A stretch of DNA of 64,000 bases. Origin: Henriciella sp045287255. GTDB taxonomy: Bacteria; Pseudomonadota; Alphaproteobacteria; Caulobacterales; Hyphomonadaceae. Position 1 is the stretch's first letter, and the number at the start of each line of letters is the position of its first letter. The translations under genes and the position numbers were made by a program. The notes beneath the pieces are model-generated. The model saw only the letters and a list, made by a program, of their open reading frames with translations. It did no database searches and had not been told where the DNA came from. The stretch is from contig NZ_CP137142.1 in assembly GCF_045287255.1 (NCBI RefSeq), positions 1,922,001 to 1,986,000 on the forward strand, written 5' to 3'. Below, piece after piece: positions 27,139-34,411 of this stretch.

Positions 27139-28395
27139 CTACTGCGCAGCGAGGGCGTTCTTATCGCCCTCGAAATGCGCGGCGATTTTCAGACCCAGCC
27201 GTGCAGCGACTTCGGCCTTGTCCATGCGTGGCCAGCGCTCGGAAACCCCGTCCGTCGTGACGAGAGAGACCTGATTCATCGTTCCGCCCATAACATCGCC
27301 GCTCACATCATTAGCGACGATCCAGTCACAGCGTTTGCGCTTGAGTTTGGCGATTGCGAGATCTTCGACGTCATGGGTTTCGGCAGCAAAACCAATGATC
27401 AGAGATGGACGTTTTTTCTTCTTACGGGAAAGCGTCGCCAGAATATCCGGGTTCTCCGACAATTCCAGCGTTGGATGCTCCTCATTGCCGGCCTCTTTGA
27501 GTTTCATTTTCTTGGCCGCAGCACGGCTTGGCCGCCAATCGGCAACCGCGGCAACAGAAACGAAAATATCGGCAGGCAGAGCCTCCTCGCAGGCTTTGAG
27601 CATATCTCGCGCCGTTTCAACCGGGACGAGATCAACACCTACTGGTGGGCTGAGCGAGACAGGACCACTGACCAGCGTCACCCGCGCACCCGCAGCAGCC
27701 AAAGCCCCGGCAATCGCATAACCTTGCTTGCCGCTGGAATGATTGGAGAGAAACCGTACCGGATCCAGAGGCTCACGCGTTGGCCCGGCTGTGATGAGGG
27801 CGTGTCGCCCTTTCAGGGGGCCATCCTGCGCAGGCAAAGCAAATAAAGCTGCCCCACTTCCGAGCATGGCTTCAACCTGATCGGCAATCGCGAGCGGTTC
27901 GGGCAAGCGCCCGGGACCAAACTCACCGCACGCCATCGCGCCTTCATCCGGGTCCATGACGGTCACCCCATCCGCGCGCAAAGTTGCCAGATTGCGCTGC
28001 GTCGCCGCGTGCTGCCACATTCGGACATTCATCGCAGGGACCATCAGGACCGGCTTGTCCGTTGCGAGCAGCGTGGTGGAGGCCAGGTCATTCGCCAGCC
28101 CATTCGCTGCTTTCGCCATAAGATCCGCCGTTGCCGGACAAACCACAACCAGTTCAGCTGAACGCGACAGCTCGATATGGCCCATATCCGCCTCATCATC
28201 GAGGTCGAACAGTTCAGTGAAGCATTTCTCACCTGAAAGGGCTGAAACCGAGAGCGGCGTCACAAATTCCTGACCGCCTTTGGTCACGATGCAGCGGCTC
28301 TTAATCCCACGACGGGACAGTTCCCGGATGAGTTCCAGAGACTTGTAGGCCGCAATACCGCCGCCAATGATCAGAAGGATACGCTTTTCACTCAT
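27139..28395 (-). CDS. coaBC: Bifunctional phosphopantothenoylcysteine decarboxylase/phosphopantothenate-cysteine ligase
   Basis: A 418-residue CoA-biosynthesis enzyme with two domains. The N-terminal flavoprotein CoaC (about 1-185) has GGGIAAYKSLELIREL, the VPAMNVRMW substrate motif and the active-site cysteine in ACGEFGPGRL. The C-terminal CoaB ligase (about 200-400) has ITAGPTREPLDPVRFLSN HSSGKQGYAIA and the CTP-dependent KKMK and NDVS regions. Length is normal. It faces the convergent beta-lactamase gene across 35 bases. Confidence 0.96.
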   Translation of the reverse strand: MSEKRILLIIGGGIAAYKSLELIRELSRRGIKSRCIVTKGGQEFVTPLSVSALSGEKCFTELFDLDDEADMGHIELSRSAELVVVCPATADLMAKAANGLANDLASTTLLATDKPVLMVPAMNVRMWQHAATQRNLATLRADGVTVMDPDEGAMACGEFGPGRLPEPLAIADQVEAMLGSGAALFALPAQDGPLKGRHALITAGPTREPLDPVRFLSNHSSGKQGYAIAGALAAAGARVTLVSGPVSLSPPVGVDLVPVETARDMLKACEEALPADIFVSVAAVADWRPSRAAAKKMKLKEAGNEEHPTLELSENPDILATLSRKKKKRPSLIIGFAAETHDVEDLAIAKLKRKRCDWIVANDVSGDVMGGTMNQVSLVTTDGVSERWPRMDKAEVAARLGLKIAAHFEGDKNALAAQ

Positions 28396-28486
28396 ATCGC
28401 ACTTACTATGCCATCTTCAGGCCATTTGGCACATAAAGTCTCAAAAAACGACCACACAGATGCGTGAGATTGCACATAAAATCACA

Positions 28487-28515
28487 AGACCCCACAGGGC
28501 GAACCTGCGGGGTCT
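28487..28515 (-). terminator. Terminator-like hairpin at the end of the psp operon
   Basis: AGACCCCACAGG at 28487-28498 pairs with CCTGCGGGGTCT at 28504-28515. On the minus strand the one irregular pair becomes G-U, giving a 12-bp stem followed by a U-rich tail, so it fits termination of the psp transcript about 80 bases after its last gene. Confidence 0.7.
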
Positions 28516-28597
28516 ATTCAAACAGCCTGCTCTCAAGTGTGCGTTCAGGGATAGAGAGAAATGGGTTCAAGCTGCCTGAATTCGGTTTGAAAGAGGA

Positions 28598-28780
28598 TTA
28601 TTCAGGGGCGACGAAGTAAATCTGTACGCCTTGTTCTATTGAGGCTTTCACCGTCATCTCTACCCCGCCCGTTTCCAGTTGCAGCCCCTTCTGGCTGAAG
28701 CTTGTCACGGCAATGGCGGCGAGGGCGGCGAGGACAAGTGCCCCAGTCATCCAACCTTGTGCAGTAGCCTTGCGTGTCAT
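28598..28780 (-). CDS. Small membrane protein, last gene of psp operon
   Basis: A 60-residue protein with a cationic N terminus (MTRKATAQ), one hydrophobic helix at about 10-28 (ALVLAALAAIAVTSF) and a polar C-terminal tail with alternating residues (VEMTVKASIEQGVQIYFV) that could form beta strands outside the membrane. I do not recognise the family. The ATG has AAGAGGA upstream, it lies 31 bases after pspC on the same strand, and a terminator-like hairpin follows, so it is probably a real psp operon member. Confidence 0.68.
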   Translation of the reverse strand: MTRKATAQGWMTGALVLAALAAIAVTSFSQKGLQLETGGVEMTVKASIEQGVQIYFVAPE

Positions 28781-28811
28781 TGTTCTATCCTCTTGCTTAT
28801 CGTTTTATCTG

Positions 28812-29276
28812 TTAGTTTTGTTCGAGATCGCGGAAGGCTTTCTTGAGCCGCCACTCTTCACTGGTGACATTGCGCTCGATATTGCGAAGCCGTTCTTCGA
28901 GATCCATGAAAGTGTATTTCAGACCGGATGCGGTCATCCGTGGGCGGTCTGAAACGTTGCGCCAGAACTGGTCTTCTTCAGGACGCAGGCTTGGCATGCC
29001 GATCGGGACCTTGGGTGTGATCATGGCAATCACGATGTAGGCGATGATCGATAGCGGGCCGGCCATAAAGAAGATGCTGGCGACGAAGAGAAGCCGAACC
29101 AGGGTTGGCTCCCAGCCAAAGCGCTCAGCCAGTCCACCGCAGACACCGAGCCAGACCTTGTCGGTTCTGGAGCGATAAAAGCGTTTTGGGTTGGGAGAGC
29201 TGAACATTGGGTCCTCGTATCTGTCTTGGTGGGCTTGGTCCCGAAAGGGACGGTGGTGTTTGTGTCGTCTGGTCAT
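28812..29276 (-). CDS. pspC: Phage shock protein C (PspC domain)
   Basis: An inner-membrane stress protein that, with PspB, senses envelope damage and frees PspF from PspA. The PspC domain starts at YRSRTDKVWLGVCGGLAERFGW and contains a membrane segment (LLFVASIFFMAGPLSIIAYIVIAMI). A C-terminal cytoplasmic region is charged and probably helical (DLEERLRNIERNVTSEEW). Two starts have good ribosome sites: ATG 29276 (154 residues, after GAGGACTAAGCC) and ATG 29207 (131 residues, after GAGGACCCA). The second matches the usual PspC N terminus better; the first is given. It begins 3 bases after pspB. Confidence 0.93.
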   Translation of the reverse strand: MTRRHKHHRPFRDQAHQDRYEDPMFSSPNPKRFYRSRTDKVWLGVCGGLAERFGWEPTLVRLLFVASIFFMAGPLSIIAYIVIAMITPKVPIGMPSLRPEEDQFWRNVSDRPRMTASGLKYTFMDLEERLRNIERNVTSEEWRLKKAFRDLEQN

Positions 29277-29279
29277 GGC

Positions 29280-29543
29280 TTAGTCCTCGTAACGCGAAGA
29301 GCGCAGCGGCCGGCGAGACTTGGAAGTATCTTCCTCTTCCTGAGCATCGAGCAGTTCCTCGATGGTCTCGATCCGGCGTTCGATGGACCGGGCTGAGCGC
29401 CAGAGATCTTCTAGCATCCGCTCATCGTCCGGCATCAGCGTCTTCTGCTTCCGCCACAGGGTTATGTAGTGAAATACCATACCCGGGAGGATGACGAAGA
29501 TCGAAAGAATGGCGATCAGCGGAATGAGCATCTCAAAGTCCAT
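29280..29543 (-). CDS. pspB: Phage shock protein B
   Basis: An 87-residue inner-membrane protein with one N-terminal helix (about 5-27, MLIPLIAILSIFVILPGMVF) and a cytoplasmic coiled coil, with ERMLEDLWRSARSIERRIET near the middle, the PspB signature. It works with PspC in relaying envelope stress to PspA/PspF. The start ATG overlaps the stop of the 37-residue gene upstream (TAATG), and pspC follows after 3 bases, so all are translationally coupled. Confidence 0.92.
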   Translation of the reverse strand: MDFEMLIPLIAILSIFVILPGMVFHYITLWRKQKTLMPDDERMLEDLWRSARSIERRIETIEELLDAQEEEDTSKSRRPLRSSRYED

Positions 29544-29656
29544 TAACTTGCGGCCTCTTCTTTAGCCTTGCGGCGGTCTTCAAGGTGCAGGGCGATCAGG
29601 CCCGGCGCGGTGATGGCAGTCATGAACACTGCCAGGAAAGCAAACGGGACTAGCAT
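29543..29656 (-). CDS. 37-residue membrane protein between pspA and pspB
   Basis: A tiny gene: MLVPFAFLAVFMTAITAPG, then a charged tail (LHLEDRRKAKEEAAS). It has one predicted membrane helix and a basic/acidic amphipathic tail, like a minimal PspB. Its ATG overlaps the pspA stop (TAATG) and its stop overlaps the pspB ATG in the same way, with GAAAGGTGA before it. This exact double coupling strongly suggests it is translated. I know no named family for it; its role in the Psp response is an inference from position. Confidence 0.75.
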   Translation of the reverse strand: MLVPFAFLAVFMTAITAPGLIALHLEDRRKAKEEAAS

Positions 29657-30363
29657 TATGCGTCACCTTTCTTTTCGGTTTTCTCATCCTTCGCCGCTTT
29701 AGCAGTGGACTTGGCACGCGCCTTCTTGAGGGCCGCCAGTTCTGCCTCGATCACGTCATTCTGCTCAAGCTCAGCGAACTGGGCTTCAAGGGTTGGCTCA
29801 CCGCCGCGAATGGTTTCGGCATAGGCTTCCATCTCATCGACCTTGCGCTCAATGTTGGAATAACGCGCCAGAGCGTCATCAACGCGGGTATCATAAGTCT
29901 GAGTGCGAACCCGGATACGCTGCTCAGCCGCCTCGCGGCGCATCATCAAAGAGCGATGCTTAGCCTTGGCTTCATCCAGCTTGGCTTGCAGGCGGGTCAG
30001 ATCATCCTGACGCTTCTCAAAGGCTTCTTCGGCGAGTTCCATCGCTTCCTGGCGACGAACAATCTCGGTTTCTGCCTTTTGCTTGGCAACCAGAGCGCCG
30101 CGGGCCAGATCTTCACGACCTTTATCTACAGCCAGACCAGCTTTGGTTTCCCAGTCATTGCGGACTTGCGTATAGTGCGTGATCTCACGCTCCATCTCTT
30201 TCTTGTCGGCCATAGCGCGAGCGGCAGCTGTGCGAACTTCGACCAGAGTATCTTCCATTTCCTGAATCATCAGGCGGGCAATTTTTTCTGGGTTTTCAGC
30301 ACTGTCCAAGATCGCGTTGATGTTGGAGTTGATGATGTCACCGAGACGAGAGAACATTCCCAT
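29656..30363 (-). CDS. pspA: Phage shock protein A
   Basis: A 235-residue ESCRT-III/Vipp1-like protein that binds PspF to keep it inactive and, under stress, assembles on the inner membrane to limit proton leakage. The N-terminal amphipathic helix MGMFSRLGDIINSNINAILD is followed by long coiled-coil helices (ENPEKIARLMIQEMEDTL, then an Ala/Lys/Glu-rich hairpin). A lysine-rich C-terminal tail (about 30 residues, KKARAKSTAKAAKDEKTEKK) is an extension relative to E. coli PspA. AAAGGA precedes the ATG. Confidence 0.96.
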   Translation of the reverse strand: MGMFSRLGDIINSNINAILDSAENPEKIARLMIQEMEDTLVEVRTAAARAMADKKEMEREITHYTQVRNDWETKAGLAVDKGREDLARGALVAKQKAETEIVRRQEAMELAEEAFEKRQDDLTRLQAKLDEAKAKHRSLMMRREAAEQRIRVRTQTYDTRVDDALARYSNIERKVDEMEAYAETIRGGEPTLEAQFAELEQNDVIEAELAALKKARAKSTAKAAKDEKTEKKGDA

Positions 30364-30441
30364 GAGTTTTTTCCTTTTATCTTTTGGGGTTCGTTGGGGG
30401 AGTGGGAGGAAACGCGGAGTTCTTTTGGGTCTTACGCCCTC

Positions 30442-30582
30442 TTAGAAGAAGAACCCGCCCAGAAAGACGCCTACTGCAAAGAACATCCATGTCTCTGCAG
30501 AGCGCGTGGAGAGGTAGCGGCCAAAGCGGCCCGTCTCACGCCGTGCCTCTGATGTGTACGTGTCGTAAGAGCGGTCGGTCAT
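30442..30582 (-). CDS. 46-residue membrane protein at the head of the psp operon
   Basis: A small gene with a polar, arginine- and tyrosine-rich N terminus (MTDRSYDTYTSEARRETGRF) and a C-terminal membrane helix (TWMFFAVGVFLGGFFF), a tail-anchored layout. AAGGA lies 10 bases before the ATG. It is the first reading frame after the sigma-54-like promoter and 78 bases before pspA, so it should be made whenever the psp operon is induced. No family recognised. Confidence 0.68.
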   Translation of the reverse strand: MTDRSYDTYTSEARRETGRFGRYLSTRSAETWMFFAVGVFLGGFFF

Positions 30583-30614
30583 TGTCTTTTAGTCCTTCTT
30601 ATTGGGGCGACCCC

Positions 30615-30632
30615 TTTGGCCGCTGTGCCAAA
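30615..30632. repeat. Inverted repeat in the psp 5' untranslated region
   Basis: TTTGGC at 30615-30620 is mirrored by GCCAAA at 30627-30632 across 6 bases. It lies just downstream of the sigma-54-like promoter and could be an operator or a short leader hairpin. Confidence 0.45.
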
Positions 30633-30637
30633 TACAT

Positions 30638-30654
30638 TTCAAAGACCGTGCCAG
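30638..30654 (-). promoter_or_regulatory. Probable sigma-54 promoter of the psp operon
   Basis: On the minus strand the sequence reads CTGGCACGGTCTTTGAA, which aligns with the sigma-54 consensus TGGCACG-N4-TTGCW with one change (TTGA for TTGC). The spacing of the -24 and -12 elements is exact. It lies 56 bases before the first small gene, and PspF, a sigma-54 activator, is encoded just upstream in the other direction. AT-rich DNA further upstream (30660-30780) could hold PspF or IHF sites. Confidence 0.7.
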
Positions 30655-30787
30655 TTTTTGATTAATCTCATAATGCCTTGTTTTTTATGAATATATTTTT
30701 TATTTGGCGCTTTTGGCAATTTCTGTATTAGTAATTTTAGCCTATAAATTAGTTGATTTGACCACAGCTATAAGTTATTTTCACCTC

Positions 30788-31840
30788 ATGCTAGATCGCC
30801 AGACCCCTCAATTGATTGGTGAAGCCCCTGCCTGGCTGGAGGCGCAGGAGCATGTCTCCCGTCTTGCCCCTTTGGATCGCCCCTGCCTGGTGATCGGCGA
30901 ACGCGGTACGGGTAAGGAACTGATTGGCGAGCGGATGCACTTCCTCTCCCGGCGATGGGAAGGCCCCTATGTAAAGGTCAATTGTGCCGCCCTGTCAGAG
31001 CAATTGCTCGATAGTGAACTCTTCGGCCATGAACGCGGGGCTTTTACCGGAGCCACGGAACGCCGCATTGGCCGCTTTGAGCAAGCTGATGGTGGGACAC
31101 TCTTTCTGGACGAGATCGCCACCGCCTCCATGCAAGTGCAGGAAAAGCTCTTGCGCGTAATTGAATATGGCGAGTTCCAACGCCTTGGCGGGGAAAAAGT
31201 TCTGACCACCGATGTTCGCGTGGTTGCCGCGACCAATGTTGACCTGCCCAGCCGCGCCGCAGAAGGAAAATTCCGCGCAGATTTGCTGGATCGCCTCGCT
31301 TTTGACGTTGTCACTCTACCCCCGCTTCGCGCCCGCCCCGGCGACATCTCGCTACTCGCAGACTATTTCGCCCGGCAAATGGCGATCGAGATGCGGGAAG
31401 ACTTTCCGGGTTTTGCCCCGTCTGCCGTCGCGGCGATGGAAAATCATGCCTGGCCCGGCAATGTCCGTGAGCTTCGCAATTTCGCCCAGCGCATCACCTA
31501 TCGCGCGCTCACCGCGCCAACTGGCGCTGCCGTACAGTTCGATCCCGCCGCGTTGGACCCGTTTGCATCACCGTATCGCCCGGCATCGACACTTGAGGCG
31601 CCCCCGGCACCCGCGCCAGCCCCTCTGGATACGCCCGATGTCTCCGCTGGTCACAGTTTTGAAGAGCAGGTTCGCCTGCTCGAAACCCGTCTGATTGATG
31701 AGGCTCTATCCAGGACCCAAGGGCATCAGGGCAAAGCCGCCGACCGTCTCGGCCTGACCTATCATCAGTTCCGGGGGCTGCTTAAAAAGTATGATTACGC
31801 CAAAAAGGCAGAGCCAGCCAAAGCGACAGAACCCGCTTAG
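30788..31840 (+). CDS. pspF: Sigma-54-dependent transcriptional activator PspF
   Basis: A 350-residue bacterial enhancer-binding protein without a receiver domain. The AAA+ domain begins almost at the N terminus, as in E. coli PspF: Walker A GERGTGKE at 37-44, the sigma-54-contacting GAFTGA at 84-89, Walker B GGTLFLDEIA, and arginine fingers FRADLLDRL. A Pro/Ala linker leads to a Fis-type helix-turn-helix (QGHQGKAADRLGLTYHQFRG). The ATG at 30788 gives the standard N terminus; a reading from a TTG at 30704 would add an unrelated hydrophobic stretch. No clear ribosome site is seen. It is divergent from the psp operon, and its stop overlaps that of the convergent hydrolase. Confidence 0.94.
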   Translation: MLDRQTPQLIGEAPAWLEAQEHVSRLAPLDRPCLVIGERGTGKELIGERMHFLSRRWEGPYVKVNCAALSEQLLDSELFGHERGAFTGATERRIGRFEQADGGTLFLDEIATASMQVQEKLLRVIEYGEFQRLGGEKVLTTDVRVVAATNVDLPSRAAEGKFRADLLDRLAFDVVTLPPLRARPGDISLLADYFARQMAIEMREDFPGFAPSAVAAMENHAWPGNVRELRNFAQRITYRALTAPTGAAVQFDPAALDPFASPYRPASTLEAPPAPAPAPLDTPDVSAGHSFEEQVRLLETRLIDEALSRTQGHQGKAADRLGLTYHQFRGLLKKYDYAKKAEPAKATEPA

Positions 31841-32871
31841 TTTCCAGACGCTTCAGGACGATCTTCAAGCAATCGCGGATCACCAGCCGGTTCAATCTCT
31901 TCGACCGACATGGCTTCCCATTCTACCCGGCCCAGAAAGGCGCGCATATCTTCAGCAGACTGCGCCGCGACCTCTTCCTGTGGCAGGTGTCCAACGCCAT
32001 CATAGATGACCTGCTCCGCGCCCTCGATCGCATCCGTAAACAGCTGCGCATGCGCAACCGGCACCAGATTATCATCACGCCCCCACATCACCAGTGTTGG
32101 CACTTGAATAGCCGACAGCTTCTCCGCAGTTACCGGTGTACGCTCTGTTGCCATAATCCCGAGCAATGTTTCGCGATGCCCTGGCCCGCGCGACAAAGCA
32201 ACATAACGTTCAACCAGCTCATCGGTCACAAAACTCTGATCTGTATAAGAATCTTCCAGACCAGAGCGCACAAGTGAAGACATATCCAGATCCTTCAGAA
32301 CGGCACGGGCAACCGGATTGCCGAGCAGTTTAAAGATCAGCGGAGATGACTCATCTTCCTCAGTCGTTTTCGGCCAGCCGGATGCATCCACAAGTGCCAG
32401 ACCGTCTACACGCTCTGGATAGGTCAGCGCAAACATCCAGGCCGTATTCCCGCCCATAGAGTTTCCGGCAATCGTGAAGCGCTCAGCCTCAAGCCGATCA
32501 GTCGCCTGCGCAACCACTTCGGCAAAGCGCTCAATCGTGGCGCGTTCAGCCCCTTCCGCGCGTGACAGGCCATGCCCCGGAAGGTCTAGCGTAATCACGC
32601 GGAAATCATCGTCGAGCGTCTCTCGCCAGTCATTCCATGTGTGTAGAGAGGCTGAATAGCCATGAACCAGAACCACAATGGAGCGATCCCGAGGCCCGGT
32701 ATCTGTGTAGTGGACCTTCAGGCCATCATCGAGCGTCATGAATTGGCTATCTGGCAATGCATAAGCCATTTCCAGCGTATCGTAAGGAATATCACCACGT
32801 CGTAGGGCGAGCCAACCCGCAGCTAAAATGGTCACGATGGTTAAGAGAACGACCAGCAACCTACGCAACAT
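31837..32871 (-). CDS. Alpha/beta hydrolase, membrane-anchored or secreted
   Basis: A 344-residue alpha/beta hydrolase with an N-terminal hydrophobic anchor (MLRRLLVVLLTIVTILAAGW). The nucleophile elbow GNSMGG, acid in MWGRDDNLVP and histidine in GVGHLPQEE form the catalytic triad, with the oxyanion motif VHGYSAS. Such proteins are esterases, lipases or C-C hydrolases; the substrate is unknown. The ATG at 32871 has GGAG 9 bases upstream. The C-terminal 35 residues are acidic and unusual for the family. Confidence 0.88.
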   Translation of the reverse strand: MLRRLLVVLLTIVTILAAGWLALRRGDIPYDTLEMAYALPDSQFMTLDDGLKVHYTDTGPRDRSIVVLVHGYSASLHTWNDWRETLDDDFRVITLDLPGHGLSRAEGAERATIERFAEVVAQATDRLEAERFTIAGNSMGGNTAWMFALTYPERVDGLALVDASGWPKTTEEDESSPLIFKLLGNPVARAVLKDLDMSSLVRSGLEDSYTDQSFVTDELVERYVALSRGPGHRETLLGIMATERTPVTAEKLSAIQVPTLVMWGRDDNLVPVAHAQLFTDAIEGAEQVIYDGVGHLPQEEVAAQSAEDMRAFLGRVEWEAMSVEEIEPAGDPRLLEDRPEASGN

Positions 32872-32940
32872 CAAACCATTCTCCACGCCACAATCCGAGT
32901 GTCGTAAAACCGTCAAAAAGCTTTGATGTCAAAGAAAAAA

Positions 32941-33699
32941 TCAGTTTCGCTCTGCAGCTGAACACACTTGACAGTCCGGGTTCGGACGGAGTTTTACGAC
33001 CCGGTTTTGCCCGCTCAGGCCGTCAAAAATCTGTAATCGGCCAATCAAGGGCTGGCCTGCTCCAGCAATCAGTTTGACCGTCTCGAGCGCCATTGCCGTA
33101 CCAATCATACCTGTCAGGGCACCAACGACGCCAACCTCATCACAAGCCTCTGCTTCAGGCGGCTCCTCAGGGACAAAACACTGATAGCAGGGGGCGTCAT
33201 CATGAAGACCAGAGGCATAGACAGAGACCTGCCCACTCCATCGGCTCGCGGCGCCAGAGACGAGATAAAGCTGGCTGCGATACGCCATTCTATTCAACAG
33301 GAAACGCGTGGGGAAATTATCGGTCGCATCAATCAGGATAGATCCGGTCGGCTGTGCTTCCGGGCCAAATCGATCTCGACATCGAAGAACGCGCACCCCC
33401 GGATTGATCGCCTCAAGCCGCTCTGCCAGCACCTCGACTTTAGCGCGCCCAATGTCAACCTCACCAAATTGCACCTGACGCTGCAGGTTTGAGCGATCAA
33501 CACTGTCATCATCCCAGAGCTCGATCTGTCCAACACCTGCTGCGGCCAGATACAACGCACATGGCCCGCCAAGCGCCCCTGCGCCAATGATAGACACCTT
33601 GGCATCACGCAGCTTTGCAACGCCCGGCCCACCAATCTCTTTGAGCAGGATATGCCGCTTGTGACGTTCAAGCGCTTCCGGGGTCAGGCGCTTACTCAC
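32941..33699 (-). CDS. ThiF/MoeB/HesA family adenylyltransferase
   Basis: A 252-residue E1-like enzyme that adenylates the C-terminal glycine of a ubiquitin-like sulfur carrier such as MoaD or ThiS. The ATP-binding GAGALGGPCALYLAAAGVG, the DDDSVDRSNLQRQ stretch, and zinc-binding cysteines in CYQCF and CQVC near the end are present. There is no C-terminal rhodanese domain. No moa or thi gene is adjacent, so the partner is unknown. The start is GTG, placed immediately after the stop of the O-methyltransferase gene (zero-base gap), which implies coupling. Confidence 0.92.
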   Translation of the reverse strand: MSKRLTPEALERHKRHILLKEIGGPGVAKLRDAKVSIIGAGALGGPCALYLAAAGVGQIELWDDDSVDRSNLQRQVQFGEVDIGRAKVEVLAERLEAINPGVRVLRCRDRFGPEAQPTGSILIDATDNFPTRFLLNRMAYRSQLYLVSGAASRWSGQVSVYASGLHDDAPCYQCFVPEEPPEAEACDEVGVVGALTGMIGTAMALETVKLIAGAGQPLIGRLQIFDGLSGQNRVVKLRPNPDCQVCSAAERN

Positions 33700-34371
33700 T
33701 TACAAATCCCTGACCCGGAACAGCGCCATACCATCATAGCCCTTGGACCCGACCGTTTGCAGCGCTGTCATCTCTACGCCTTCCAATGTACGGGCATAGT
33801 CAAACATCGCCCGAACCCCGCGAATGCTGTTATCCTCGCTTTCAGCATCGACCACCCCGCCATAACGCACAATATTATCGGCAACGATCAGCGTGCCGGG
33901 CCGGGAGAGTTTCAGCGCCTGTTCCAGATAGTTACGATGGTTCACCTTGTCGGCGTCAATGAAGATGAAGTCAAAAACAGCACCCGCCTCCACTTGCTCC
34001 AACAAGACCTCCATGGCTGGCCCGACCCGTAAATCGACCTTATCCGTATACCCGGCCTGATCGATATTGGCCTGCGCAATCTGTGCTGTGCGCGTATCGA
34101 TTTCGGTCGTTAGCACACGCCCATCTTCTGGCAACGCTCGCGCCATTGCGATGGCGGAGTATCCACCAAGACAGCCAATCTCCAAGACCTGTTTTGCGCT
34201 GCTCAGCCGGATCAGCATGGCCAGAAACTCAGCCTGCAGCGGGGTCACCGCATGCGGTACGAGACCTGCAGCTTCACTCGCCCGGGCCACCTCTTCCAGA
34301 ACCGGGTCTTCACGCAAGAGCGCGTCCTCAAGATAGGCTTCAACAGCCAGCGCTGTACTTGAAATGTCCAT
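33700..34371 (-). CDS. O-methyltransferase (catechol O-methyltransferase-like)
   Basis: A 223-residue SAM-dependent methyltransferase of the Methyltransf_3 family. The SAM site is VLEIGCLGGYSAIAMA with the acidic TTEIDTRT, the metal-binding FIFIDADKVNHRNY follows, then LIVADNIVRYGGV. These enzymes methylate catechols, phenolics or caffeoyl-CoA-like substrates. I chose the ATG at 34371; an alternative at 34413 overlaps the divergent helicase start. It is cotranscribed with the ThiF/MoeB-like gene. The in vivo substrate is unknown. Confidence 0.92.
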   Translation of the reverse strand: MDISSTALAVEAYLEDALLREDPVLEEVARASEAAGLVPHAVTPLQAEFLAMLIRLSSAKQVLEIGCLGGYSAIAMARALPEDGRVLTTEIDTRTAQIAQANIDQAGYTDKVDLRVGPAMEVLLEQVEAGAVFDFIFIDADKVNHRNYLEQALKLSRPGTLIVADNIVRYGGVVDAESEDNSIRGVRAMFDYARTLEGVEMTALQTVGSKGYDGMALFRVRDL

Positions 34372-34411
34372 AACCTCGCATAGCGCGTCAAACGCGGTTA
34401 AGGCTAGAGCC

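Noticed and set aside
30704..30787. N-terminal hydrophobic extension of PspF starting at TTG 30704
   Set aside because: The resulting MALLAISVLVILAY segment does not belong to PspF, whose AAA+ domain normally starts at the N terminus; the ATG at 30788 fits.
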